Shown: positions 43,439 to 55,766 of the stretch, piece by piece | Layout of the letters: each line of letters starts with the position of its first letter | Position numbering within the stretch: position 1 is the stretch's first letter | Assembly: GCA_039707465.1 (NCBI GenBank) | Contig: CM077644.1 | Coordinates: forward strand, 188,542,462-188,606,461 | Length of the DNA: 64,000 nt | From: Rhabdophis nuchalis | Lineage: Eukaryota > Chordata > Lepidosauria > Squamata > Natricidae | Direction of reading: 5' to 3' | Notes under the pieces: model-generated | What the model saw: the letters and a program-made list of their open reading frames with translations, nothing else | Told to the model about the DNA's origin: nothing | The model's database searches: none | Position numbers and translations under genes: made by a program

Positions 43439-43892
43439 TCAATCCTGCAACACTGAGAATGTATCCTCTAAAGAAGACTTAATTTAAAATGCTGGTGATG
43501 TATATAATAAAGACACCCAATAACTACTATTCAGGCCATACTTGGATTAGCGTTGAGTGATAGAATAACTCAATATTAAGTTATGTAATGACAACATTTC
43601 AGTGCAATCAAGAAATGGAGCTATTCCTTATTTAACAATGATAATTAGGACTGGCAACATCATCACTAAGCAACAGAGTCAAAAATCAGAATATCACATG
43701 ACTGCACCAATTTACAAAGATAGTTGCGGCAGTGGTTATGCAAACTCTACATAGTTCTTCAGTGCAAGGTTACATAAACACTATTTGTGACCTCCTGCCA
43801 GATTCTTCATTAATTTTGTTTGTCAGAAGCTGGCAGTAAAATTACAAATGGCAATCATGCGACGGTGGACCTTTGCAACCATTTGCCAATTG

Positions 43893-43965
43893 TCAAGCGC
43901 CTGCAGAGGGTTGGACTAAATGACCTGTCCTGCACGGTCCCTTCCAACTCTCTTAATCTGTTAAA
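43893..43965 (+). mobile_element. CR1-like 3' tail fragment
   Basis: GAGGGTTGGACTAAATGACC and GGTCCCTTCCAACTCTCTTA are the terminal CR1 motif. Only about 70 bp remain, about 110 bp upstream of a longer CR1 copy. Confidence 0.6.
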
Positions 43966-44074
43966 ATCTGGATACACTGTTGTGGATGCAATTGTGAGGA
44001 CCAGTCTTAAGTCTTGTTGTTATGTGCTGTTGTAATTTCAAACTGTTGCTGTTGTTAAATCTGTGCTAACATTC

Positions 44075-44352
44075 TTGTTCTCCAAGGCACCTGAGGGTAG
44101 AACTAAAAGCAATGGGTTGAAACTAATCAAAGAGAGAAGCAACTTAGAACTGAGGAGAAATTTCCTGACAGTTAGAACAATTAACCAGTGGAACAGCTTG
44201 CCTCAAGAAGTTGTGAATGCCCCAACACTGCAAGTCTTTAAGAAGATGTTGGATAGCCATTTGTCTGAAACGGTATAGGGTTTCCTGCCTGGGCAGGGGG
44301 TTGGATTAGAAGACCTCCAAGGTCCCTTCCAACTCTGCTATTGTATTGTAAT
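44075..44352 (+). mobile_element. CR1 LINE 3' end
   Basis: Translation FSKAPEGRTKSNGLKLIKER, SNLELRRNFLTVRTINQWNS, LPQEVVNAPTLQVFKKMLDS: an open, well-preserved CR1 ORF2 C-terminus, then TTTCCTGCCTGGGCAGGGGG and CAAGGTCCCTTCCAACTCTG. Confidence 0.92.
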
Positions 44353-46870
44353 TATAATAGGAAAAATATAAAAGAAACTGGTGAATTAGATAAATGTTTT
44401 TTTTTTAAAAAACAAAATCTTTGTGAAGATACTGTAAGTTTGAACTGAGGAGGCACTTCCTTGCATTGAGAAACAAGAAAAGAAGAATGTTTAGGAAGTA
44501 CTGTCCACATTACATTGAATGACCCAAGACTGGCATCTTCTCCATTAATCTTTTGATAGGAAATTCAGAAGTTAATTCCTTGCTGTGAGCAATAATGTGA
44601 GTATATTTTTATTAACATAAACGAAAAGGAATTTCAGTTTTCAAACAGTGATACTTACAAAATATTTGAATACATTAAATCTGACTATATTTTCCTTTAG
44701 ATAAAGGATTTAGATTCCTTTAGTACTGATATTGATAAATATTGATAAATATATTTAGTTTTCATATATTTTACAAAAAATATTATTGTTTCTAGTATGA
44801 CCTAATTAACTACAGAGATATTGCATTAAATAAACAAAATTTTAGTGAAATGTTAACTTAATGAGCCACTTTATTAAACTTATGTACTCTCCATAGTAAA
44901 AATTAAGAGAAAATGTTCTACAGCTCAATTGCAACATGAATTTTGAAGTAATTTAAAATAATTTATTGGGGTGTGTATTACTCTGTGCCAAAAAATAAGG
45001 AGATGATACATACATAGACTGTACATCCAACTGGAATTGATAGTTTGTCTCACATCGTATCTTCTATTAGTTTTTTTAATTAGTCTGTTATAAAATACTT
45101 GTGTACCCTGGTTATTTGGTATTTTTTTGATACTGATTATTCTAATCTTTTATTTTCAGAAGCCAATATCAATGATCATTGTTTTAACTAAGTCCTTTTA
45201 GCTCAGCTATGTCAAGCAGAATACAGAGAAACCAATGGGAAAAATATGACAGCATTTCACCCAATCATAATAATTTTTAACTTTCTTATTTTTTTATTGT
45301 ATGCAAGCTGATAAAGAAGAGTACAAATAAAATGATGGAGGGGGGGAAAACCCTGTGTCTTCTTTATTAACCTTTCCTATCTTTTTAAAAAACATTCATA
45401 TGTAAATAAAGCCCTCTGTTCAAATTTTGTACTAGGTTTAACTGACAGGTACATTATGGAAACAGTTGTAATCTGTCTGCTGGAATAAAGATTAAAAGAT
45501 CAAGTTTCTCTTAACTTCCAAACTGGTCAAACCACAGCTGGTGCATCAGATTTTGAGCAACTGTTCAATGCCTATACAACAAGGCTTCTGTCTCACTGTT
45601 GGGTTTGCTCAGGTCATCTGCATGTGGCATGGATTAAAGTAGCCATAAAACTTTTTTTTTAAATATAAAACTAGGCTAAACAGTGAGATTATAGACCAAA
45701 CTCTTCTGACACTGGTAAATTTTGCTTTCTAATATGTTCTTCAGAGGGATTAAATTCACAAAGCAAAACTGTATAAACTTACATTTTTGCAACAGTATTG
45801 AAAGAATGAAAAAGATGTGATTTAAAAAAACAAAAAAAGGGCAAAGGGAGTAGAAAATAATATATGGAGGGAAATCTCTCACCATATCAAGCAAATGTTT
45901 TCAACAGGAGCAATTCACTTCCTTGCACCAAAAAAAATCTTTATATTAAAAAAAAATAACTAACAAAGCATCTCTTAATGCAATTAATGCAATTAATTAT
46001 TTATCTTCAGAATTGGATCTCAGAATTTTGCTGATATAAATCAACTAACCTATTTAATTATTTTTAAATAATACATAAATGTAATAAATAAATTTAAACA
46101 ATTTCTAAATTATTTTTTATAAATTAAAAGAAACATGAAAACTAATGAAACCAAATTATGAAAACCTCTTCATAGGGAAACATCATAGTAAGTTATGTTA
46201 GAGAAACACTAGGGCAAATAAAGTATTTTTTTTCCATTTTCACAAAGCAAGCTATCCCTAACCATACAAATAAAGCATTTTCTAATAGCTAAATCAGTAG
46301 TGGCTATATCAGTGCAGCTTATTAATAAGCAAGTCCTTTAAACAAGGACTGCACTATCAATGGTTTTTTAGTTATTATTCCACTTTGGAAAAGTACCTTA
46401 TGTATGCTTACTGTAGAATAAATCCCAAACAATTTAGATGTGAATATATTTAAAAGCAAAGACTACGTTCATTGCTGCCCAGAGAGATTTTATTTTTCTC
46501 TCCTTGGCACACAAGAAGGCCTCTTCAGATATAATGTGTATGGGCATATGCAGGAATAAAGAAAATACTTACATTATATTTTCCAATTGCATTCAGTTAA
46601 ACAACTTTCCTCACAAATTGGACAAGATTTCTCTTAGAAGAGTTTAGGGATGATATAAATATTCTTTTTGATGTAATAGAAATCAGTTGAGATGAAAACA
46701 ATTCAAGCTTGTGTATTTATATATTACACCTTTTCAGCCAATGGCACCAAATATTTCAATTTCAGATTTTAACCACAAGGCATGATTAACTACCTAGACA
46801 GAACATTAACCAGTCTGAATTGGAAAATCAATTCTGATTCATTTTAATCCAAATGTACCATTTAAGGAAT

Positions 46871-48467
46871 GTAGGTTGTCCTCAACTTGCCACCATTCGT
46901 TTAATGACCATTCAAAGTTACAACAGCACTGAAAAAAGTGACTTATGACCAGTTTTCACATTTAATGGCTGCTGCAGCTTCCCCAGAGTCATTCATTTTT
47001 CATTTTTTCATTTTATTACATTTATATCCCGCCCTTCTCCACAGAGGACCCAGGGCGGCGCACAGGAAATTTAAAAAACATACACAATAGAAGATAGACA
47101 AATAATTTAAAATATATATTAAATAATCCCCAATCCTGTGCTAAAAACCAATTATTAAAAACCCAATTTAAAACTTTTCTAAAAGTCCCCATGGGAGGTT
47201 AGGCTAGGCCGGCTTGATGGAAAAAATATGTCTTTAAACATTTGCGGAAGAGGCGGAGGTCGGTGATGGTCCGGAGTTCAGGGGGTAGGTCGTTCCAAAG
47301 GGCAGGGCCCGCCACAGAGAAGGCTCTTCCCCTGGGTGTCGCCAGTCGGCATTGTCCGGCCGACGGCACCCTGAGAAGGCCCTCTCTGTGGGAGCGGATC
47401 GGTCTAAGGGATGTATGGGGCAGGAGACGGTCTCGCATATAACTAGGCCCCGAGCCATGGAGCGCTTTAAAGATGGTCGTCAAAACCTTGAAGCGCACCC
47501 GAAAGACCACAGGAAGCCAATGCAGCTCGCGCAGGATTGGTGTTATATGGGAGCTTCTGGTGGCTCCCGTAATTACCCGCGCGGCTGCGTTTTGGACTAG
47601 CTGTAGCTTTCGAGTGCACCTCAAGGGAAGCCCCATGTAGAGAGCATTACAGTAGTCGAGACGGGACGTCACGAGAGCTTGAGTGACTGTGCAAAGGGCA
47701 GCCCGGTCCAGTAAGGGGCGCAATTGGCGCATCAGGCGTACCTGATGAAACGCCCCCCTGGCCACGGCCGTCACATGGTCCTCCAAGGACAGCCGGGAAT
47801 CCAGGAGGACACCCAAATTGCGCGCCCTCTCCACGGGGGCCAGTGTTTCGCCCCCAATGGCCAGAGTTGGAGTAATCTGGCTGAACCGGGGTGCCGGAAA
47901 CCACAGCCACTCAGTCTTGGCAGGGTTGAGCTTGAGTTTGTTACCACCCATCCAGATCCGTACGGCTTCCAAACACCGGGACAGCACTTCGGCGGCATCG
48001 TTGGGGTGGTCTGGGGTGGATATGTACAGCTGGGTGTCGTCAGCGTACAGATGGTACTCCACCCCAAAACCACGGATGATCTCACCCAGCGGCTTCATAT
48101 ATGTGTTAAACAGGAGGGGCGAGAGGACCGACCCCTGAGGAACCCCACATAAGAGGGGTCTCGAGGTCGACCTCTGCCCTCCCGTCAACACATATTGCGA
48201 CCGACCAGAGAGGTAGGATGAGAATGTGATTAAACTTTAGCAACCAGCATGTATTTGCAAGGGTTGCAGCATTCCAGGGTCCTGGGATTGCCATTTTCAA
48301 CCTGCTTCTAGCAAGCAAAGTCAGAGGAGGAAGCCAGATTTTCTAAATAAACCATTGATTCACTTAACAAAAAGGCTGTCAAATAGAGCATGATTCATTT
48401 AACAACTGTCTTGCTTAGCAAAGAAAATCTTGGGCTCAATTGTGGTCGTAAGTCAAGGACTTTCTGT
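46871..48467 (+). repeat. Palindromic MITE split by an L2 LINE (46871-46990 and 48223-48467)
   Basis: The left half has GTTGTCCTCAACTTGCCACC and ACAGCACTGAAAAAAGTGAC; the right half has GTGATTAAACTTTAGCAACC, GATTCACTTAACAA and GGGCTCAATTGTGGTCGTAA then GTCAAGGAC. Joined, they give one element, showing that the L2 copy arrived later. Confidence 0.8.
46993..48222 (-). mobile_element. L2-clade LINE, 5'-truncated, open reverse transcriptase C-terminal half
   Basis: A minus-strand open frame of 330 codons (48191-47199) starts inside the reverse transcriptase: PLLCGVPQGSVLSPLLFNTY, VEYHLYADDTQLYIS (YADD), LDYCNALYMGLPLR, QNAAARVITGATRSSHITP, and reads through to the natural end (SHREGLLRVPS, FFHQAGLA, stop). 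The 3' tail with CCGCCCTGGGTCC complements and (ATGAA)-like repeats ends near 46993. Missing 5' domains make it dead. It is closely similar to 28160-30180, in opposite orientation. Confidence 0.92.
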
Positions 48468-49014
48468 ACATGAATCTGCCCTTAAGCACTTGATTAATAA
48501 CAAGCAAATGAAACTGAGCGGCTACATGTCAGTTTATCCAAGGTGATGTACAATTGATTAATTATAGCATTAGAACGATAATGTTAAATGAAACAACTAA
48601 TCACCAGGACAATAAAATAGGGACGCAATGAACAATGCTTAGGAAATGCAAGCTTTGAAAATTTATACAACTGGTTACAAACTAGTTATTTCTTTTTTTC
48701 TATCTGAATATCAGTCATTACTCTTTCTTCTCCTTATTCTTTGACATCTGTCCATTTTTTCACCTGTTTTCTCCTTAAGCATATTATACAAAATGCACAA
48801 TATGAAATAACATCCTATACCTAAATTCATTTAGAATTTGATTTGTCATAGTAGCCCTTGCAGTTGTTCTTATAGGCTAAAGCTAGAGCTCTGTCATCTT
48901 GTCCTACTTAATTATTAAATTGTTTATTAAATGCATTTACTGTATATTGCCACCCAACTCACACACTGCCTCCAGGTAGCTTACAACACTAAAATCTTAT
49001 CAGACTGTGTTTTA

Positions 49015-49222
49015 AATTAAACACATTTTAATTAGTGGGGGTTTAGTGAATTTTAGCACAGGGCAGTCTAAATTTAATTCAGTTTTATTGTTGTAGTATT
49101 TATGGTGTTTTATTTATTTATATGTTGATATCTGTTTTAATTTCCTATGCGCCGCCCTGAGTCCCTTCGGGGAGACAGGTGTGGGATAAAAAATCAAATA
49201 AATTCAAAATTCAAATTCAAAA
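49015..49222 (+). mobile_element. L2-clade LINE 3' tail
   Basis: TTTTAGCACAGGG, CTATGCGCCGCCCTGAGTCC, CTTCGGGGAGACAGG, then AAATCAAATAAATTC repeats. Confidence 0.85.
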
Positions 49223-49446
49223 TTCCACAATATAAAAATCCCCACTGACCCAAAATCCATTCTCCTGGCAACAAGCACAATCACACCAGCCACTGGATTA
49301 GTTCTGTTACCATGGAATCCCCAGATCCACTGATGAAACCATATCTTAGGGCCTTCTAAAAAAGTGTCAATGTTGAGACCAATTTTATCTCTGGAGGAAT
49401 GATATTTAAAGGGAGGGAACCATCACAGAGAAGGATCCCACTAGAT

Positions 49447-49655
49447 CAGTGGTTCCCAAGGTGGGCGCCATACCCCACAGGGGGGGCAATTTGATTTTTA
49501 ATGGTAGCAATTTGAACCTTGTTTAAACCAAGTTAATGGCCTTTTAGGCTTCTTCACTTTTTGAGTAAAGTAAGAATTGCATGGTGGGGGGGGGGGCATC
49601 AGGATTTTAGAGATGCTTAGGTGGGGCATGGCCAAAAAGTAGTTGGAAACCACTG
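49447..49655. mobile_element. hAT-like element, 209 bp
   Basis: Ends cagtggttcccaa and ttggaaaccactg are inverted; flanks cactagat (49439-49446) and cattagat (49656-49663) match 7/8. Confidence 0.85.
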
Positions 49656-50867
49656 CATTAGATGTACTTTCCTAACAGATGGGATCAGTAACATATCTTG
49701 TCTTCCTGCTCTTGTGGGATAGGTAGATTTAACTATGGATACTTGTGAACTTATCATCAGCATCCTAACACACAGGATGCTTGACCAGGGATTCTGATTC
49801 CTGATAATAATCTTGCCAGGATTCTTTGCCCTAAGAGTGTGTGTGTGGGTGTGTGTGGGTGTGTGATATAAATGTCCTATATTTAATTGATGTATTATGG
49901 AAGCAACTTTATTAACACTAGAAAATAATGTCATGAATATTTTTGAATTACAATTCTTCAGTTACTCTGTGCTACATTAGAAAATCCTAATTTTTTATTT
50001 TTCTTAGTTTAAAACATATTAATATTGTCATAGAAAATAATATACATATGTAACTTGGGGTTGATCTGTAGAGTCCTTCATGCTTCTAAGCTTGGTTGTT
50101 TGCTTGCAAATGTTTCATTACCCAACTAGATAACAACATCTAGTCGGATAATAAAATACCTGCAAAGCCAATCACCAAACTCAGAGGTCACCAAAAACTC
50201 CATGTATTAATACTGATTACTTAATATAGAAATTGTAACTTTTTTGGACAGAGAAAAAGATACAGTAATTAAATTCTGCTCAAACAATGCACTGCAGTTT
50301 GAGATATGCTTCACTGGGAGCTCATGCAAGCCTTCCAGGCATAATTTAGGAAGTATTTTTGAACAGCATATGGTCTATTACTCACTTTCCCACCCACCAT
50401 GTCTGGTATGGCTGAAAATCTCAAAGGATTATTTTTATATTTAAATAAAGTTCTTCTTGTCAAAATTGCTATCTACAAATAGTAACATTCTGTCTCTCCT
50501 TTATTAATTTAACCTATGCAGCTGTGTTGTCACTTTTCCTAGAAGGCTTGATGTAGTTGGTAGAAAGAATATATTACAGTGTATACTGTCAGTAATAGCA
50601 AATTCTATTTCTCGATTAGGCATAGATATGTTAATTGTTTCTTCAGCTTCTTCCTTGCTTAGTGCTAAACATAATCAGAAAGTTGTGTTTAATAAAAATT
50701 CCTATGGATTCTATTGAATTATTGCAGATCTGTAACTACTAGTTAATGTTTTAGGTATGCTGTTAGCACAAAATGGTTTGTTATTTAGATGGTATGTTAT
50801 TTCTAGATTGAAATAATAAAATTGAAACATTGCATAACTGCGTTATTATAGTTTATTTATTGTAGGA

Positions 50868-50990
50868 CAGGGGTCTCCAACCTTTGTAACTTTAAGTCTA
50901 AAGGACTTAGGTGGCTAGAGCAAAGCTGGCTGGAGAAGTCTGGGAGCTGAAGTCCTTTAGACTTAAAGTTGCAAAGGTTGGAGACCCCTG
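50868..50990. mobile_element. Hairpin hAT MITE, 123 bp
   Basis: Left arm CAGGGGTCTCCAACCTTTGT.. and right arm ..GCAAAGGTTGGAGACCCCTG pair over about 41 bp with one mismatch. Flanks ttgtagga and ttgatgga match 6/8. Confidence 0.85.
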
Positions 50991-53394
50991 TTGATGGAGA
51001 TGATCAGGCTGAACCGGAAGGAGTGGTCAAATGTGTCTTAAGTCACAAGCCCCTGCAAGAGATCTAAGTTTAGCCCACCCTGAATGTCTATATTATCTCC
51101 CGCTCAATTCCCTTGAGGTTAGTTGGTCAAATTATTTTAGAGAGCTTATACTCATTTGAACTGTTTCCCCACCGCATGACATTTATTATTATATTTTATG
51201 ACAACTGTATTTAAAAATTAAGTCAGACAAATGGTTAACACCGTGAACAGACTATGAGATGCTAGAAACTTGGCATTCAGATAAATCAGCCATTAATAGA
51301 CACATAGACATAAATCACATTTACGCATCATTCAAAAGAGACAATTAAAAAGCTACAAAAGAAACAAAAAGACCAGAACATATCTTTTCCAACAATCAAC
51401 ATCCAGAGATGCAGGAATTAACATGAGACAAACTAGTTGCTTCCAGAAAAAGCACCTATGGAACAACCATGACCTGGATGATTGAGAATCTCTACAGCTA
51501 TACAATTTGGGATAAATTCCCGTTAAATTGTGTGGGAGTAGGAATGGATTTCCAGAGAAACAAAATTGCAGGCTACAGGAACCAGGAGCACTACTCAGGT
51601 GACCCTGAGGACACAGATAAACCTCCAAGTGCTTCAAGGACCCTCTAAAAGAATGCAAATGACCAGCTGTCTGCAAAGAATAAAAATCCATCTATTCCCC
51701 ATTATCCTGTCAGAACTAAAGAAGCTTCTTGGATGAGAAGTGTAATGTCTTCAAAGAATAAAAATTCCAGTTGGCTCCAGAAAAAGCACCTTTGCTTCCA
51801 GATTGGGAAAAAAAAATCACTGTTATCTGGTTTAAAATATTCAGCCAATGAAAATGGTATCAAATTAAAACAATTAAATGAGAATCATAACATTTAAATA
51901 TAATGTATTGGCCCTACTTATGGAATGATCTTAGAATAGGTAACTTTAGTAATTAATTAAAATTAGTAATTTAATTAAAACTGACCTACAATTGCCTGGT
52001 TTCATTGGCAACTGATGTCATTTTTAATGGCCATAGATGATCTCATAAATGGACAATTTGAATGAAAAATAAATAAAAATGTGGTTTGGTGGATATGGAG
52101 GGGGATCATTTTGTAGTATGATATACAAGTGGAAATGAAAGAAATGGCAGTTTCTTACCTCTAATTAACTAGGATTGGAAGAGTAGCTTGGGGGAGGAGG
52201 GGAATGACCACCTGTGTTGTCAATTTGAGAATGTTCCTTCATTCTAAAATTGAAAATGCTCTACTTTTATATTTGCAAAACAAAGCAATTAGTACAAAAG
52301 AATTGTAAAAGAAATAAAGCCAAGCAGTTTCTAGTTGAAAGTTGTAGCTGTAAATGAATAATCCCAGATATTTTCTTAACCTTAATTCTGCCAGGTTTTG
52401 CTCGAATTTAAGCAGACTTAAACTGCAATTCAACATGCATAATGGTTTCTTTGTCTAGCTGTCACATGAACAGCATTGTTGTCATTATTGTTACATAAGG
52501 TTTAAAATGGAAAAGATGCTTTTCTTTAAATTACCAGCTTTCCAGGGTTGCAGAGCTGTTAAACTGATTCAATAGTAAATAGTTTTCCTACTGTCTGTTA
52601 TATCAAAATTTAAAGGCATGTTACTTATTTTTAATTATATAACAGTCTTATTATACCAATGTTCTGGTGTCAGGATTATTTGCAAGGAGTTAATATCACA
52701 GCATAATTTAATGTCAGTGTGATATACATCTAAGGGTTTCCTACAGAGCAGTTGTCCCTAAAGATGACTGGATTCTTCAGCGTGGTTCACAATTACCAGT
52801 TGCCTCCCTGCTGAATGAAAGAACTCAGCATATGTAAACCCCATCATGTTAGAAGACCAAATGACAATAAAAACAAGTAAGCAGACTGAACTGCCTTCCT
52901 CCTGTGGTCTGCCTTACAGGATATTTTAGAAAAAAGTCAAAACAAAAAGAGCCATCTTTATTTAGTTAAAATGTTTTTACTGCCTTTTAACCAATAGATC
53001 AGACGTGTTTGCAGCTGAGTATATATATCTTGTGAAAATATTGCAATGTGTTTGCATCTCTTTCTGTGAAGATGTGGATTTTAAGGAAAGACAAAACTTC
53101 TTAAGGATGTACAGTATGTCCTCCATTGCATGTTAATGACATGTATACAAAATACTTCTAATATGTTAAATTTAGAATATGTATAGTTACATGCAGAAGC
53201 ATTCCATGATATTTTAATGTTGGAAGCAAAACAAATATGCACACTTTGGGGAAATAACAAGATGAACTGTCCAGAGCCTGTAGTGGATAGATGGAATGTC
53301 ATTAGGATTCATTACAATGAAATATTTTTTAAAAAAAAAAACAAATTCCATATTCTAAAAGCTACTTTCCTTACTTGCTTCCATGTGTCTGAAG

Positions 53395-53483
53395 CAGGGG
53401 TGGGCAAACTTTGCAACTCTAAGTCTGAAAGAAGCAAAGCTGGCTGGAGAAGTCTGGAAAGTTGCAAAGTTTGCCCACCCCTG
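53395..53483. mobile_element. Hairpin hAT MITE, 89 bp, perfect 8-bp target duplication
   Basis: Flanked by gtctgaag at 53387-53394 and 53484-53491. Arms CAGGGGTGGGCAAACTTTGC and GCAAAGTTTGCCCACCCCTG are exact complements at the tips. Confidence 0.92.
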
Positions 53484-53730
53484 GTCTGAAGGCAATATTG
53501 AAATATAGGAAGAGCACTTAGAATTTTCCAGAATTTTCTGCATAAGATCTTGCCTAATAGTATGGCTGGTTCTATCCAAAATGTTCAAAATCTTTCATAA
53601 CAGCTAAAAGGTTGGAATTTTAACCTTGGCATTTAATTGATATATTAAAACCAGATTGGTAATATGTAGGAAGTTATTAAGTACTATTTGCTCTGATGAA
53701 CTCAGTCCACTACTTCTTTTATAGTATGCA

Positions 53731-54388
53731 AATAGAAATAGCAACAACACATAGACTTATATACAGCCCCCTAGTGCTGTGATGGCAAACCTATGGTACA
53801 TGTGTCGGAAGTGGCATGCAGAGCCATCTTTCCAGGCATGTCAGTTGTCGTCCATTGCTCTTTTGGGTTCTGGTGCACACATGTGCACTGTCCAGTTGGT
53901 CTTCGCATGTGGGGAGCACTGGAAACCAGAAGAACAGTTCCCCAGCACGCATGCACGCACTAGGAAGCTGAGATTCTGATTTTCTGTGAAAGAATACATG
54001 CCAGCCAGCTGGTCTTCACGTGTGCATGCATGCCAGAAACCGGTCAGATGACTGGTGCGTATGTGCAGGCCGGAAACCAGAAGTCCAGCTTCTCGGCACG
54101 CACATGCGCACCAGACACCTGTTATTCTGGGTTTTGGTGCTCACACGCACATGCACACTTTCATTTCAATACTCAGTGCCAAAAAGGTTCACCAATACTG
54201 CCCTAGTGCTTTACAACACTTTCTGGACAGTTTCCAGAGTCTGCATATTGCCCCCAACAACCTGCATTCTTATTTTACTAACCTCAGAAGATGGATAGCT
54301 GAGTCAACCTTGAGCCAGTCAGCATTGAACTCCAGACTGTGGATAGAGTTAGCCTGCAATACTACATTCTAACCACTGTGCCAACATG
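53731..54388 (-). mobile_element. Sauria-type SINE, split by a hAT element (53731-53776 and 54201-54388)
   Basis: Minus-strand: head GCACAGTGGTTAGAATGTAG, GGCTCAAGGTTGACTCAGC, GGTTGTTGGGGGCAATATGC; then, after the interruption, tail GGCTGTATATAAGTCTATGT and GTTGTTGCTATTTCTATT. The two parts are contiguous in the normal SINE. Confidence 0.88.
53777..54200. mobile_element. Non-autonomous hAT-like element, 424 bp, nested in SINE, perfect 8-bp target duplication
   Basis: Flanked by ccctagtg at 53769-53776 and 54201-54208, exactly at the SINE break. Ends ctgtgatggcaaacct and aggttcaccaatactg are imperfect inverses. The interior is rich in TGCGCA/GCATGC-type alternating motifs. Same family as 10049-10495. 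Confidence 0.92.
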
Positions 54389-55667
54389 GTGTATGATATG
54401 TTTACCAAAATATTTTATAATTCAAATTAAATTCAGGAGTGGATTTGCCTTTAAAACTCCTCTTGACTTAACCATCATTTGGTACTGTCGGTATTTTAAT
54501 TATAAGAACTATAAATTACAGTAAAAAGAATTTTGGGATATTCCCTTTAGAAATAACATAGGTCATTCAGTATATTCATTTTGTGCAAAATGAAAAAAAA
54601 AAACATTTACTTCATTGAATTCAATAAAGAGTTCCGTTCCTTATAAATGTACTCATTCATAAAAACAGTTAAGATAAAATTTAAAATGAAAAGACTCAGG
54701 GTTAACTTCTAGTATGCAAGTAATAAATACCTTTCATTTTGTCTGGGAAAGTTTGGAAGAAAAGACACTGGGATGCTCATTAGGACATTTAGAGTGGTGT
54801 GCTTTCATTAATCTGGTAATACCAACTCAATTTGTCTGCATCATCTGAGTAAGGGGATTATTCCTTTCATTTAAGAAAGAAGGCCCTAAAAGGTAGTCTG
54901 GAAGACTTTAGTAATCCTTCTGGCCTTCCCATCCTACAACCCAGTTTGTAGATCGAAGCCCCTGGAAATGATTTCCCCCTTACAGTGAAGACTAAATAAC
55001 AGTACTGTGCCGGACCACCAGGTTTCTTTAAAATCATGTTATCTAGATACAGTAACTATATTTAACTATAAGCAATGAGACTTGAGCATCATTATCAATT
55101 AATAAAGATGAGCTAAGTCTTTTTCTTATATAAAAGAAAAAGCTGTTAAAAACAAGATTCGCTTGACCTCGTGTCCTAATGCTTCAAACTTTAACTGGTT
55201 TGCTTCCTTACAATTTGAATCTCTGCTTTTACTTTGAATATGCCCTTGGCTAATCCTTTACTGGCATTGTTTTCTACATAGAATATCTGATGCTTTCATT
55301 AAACTTTGACTCTCTTGGTATAACCATACTGACCTTGGTCTAATTGACTATAATTTCCTATCTGAATAATTTCAAGAGAAAACAGTTCATTTGTACTTGG
55401 TGTCAAGCTTGGCTTCTGGAATTCTTAGATTTATTTCATTTTTCTTGAAACTGTTCCACTGCATTTTGAAACCAATTAATACATTTTATTTAAAACAATC
55501 AAGCTATATTGTTTGGCTTAGCTTAAAAAAAGTCACATGACTAGCACATTAAATGCTCATCTATCCATAAAATAATTTTATAACAACCTTTTTCAGATTA
55601 AGAAGTTTAAAGTGATTTCTAACATTGATCAGTATAAAGTAGTTATTTTTCCTTCAACACCATAGAC

Positions 55668-55766
55668 CCGGGGTGGGCAAACTTTGCAACTTTAAGTCTG
55701 AAGGATTTTAGAATTCTGGGAGTTGAAGTCCTTCAGACTTAAAGTTGCAAAGTTTGCCCACCCCTG
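55668..55766. mobile_element. Hairpin hAT MITE, 99 bp
   Basis: Arms from CCGGGGTGGGCAAACTTTGC to GCAAAGTTTGCCCACCCCTG form a nearly perfect stem of about 40 bp with a loop of about 20 nt. Flanks ccatagac and gcatagac match 7/8. Confidence 0.9.

Noticed and set aside
47724..48152. Plus-strand ORF of 142 codons
   Set aside because: Antisense shadow of the L2 reverse transcriptase; the matching antisense ORF appears at the other L2 copy.
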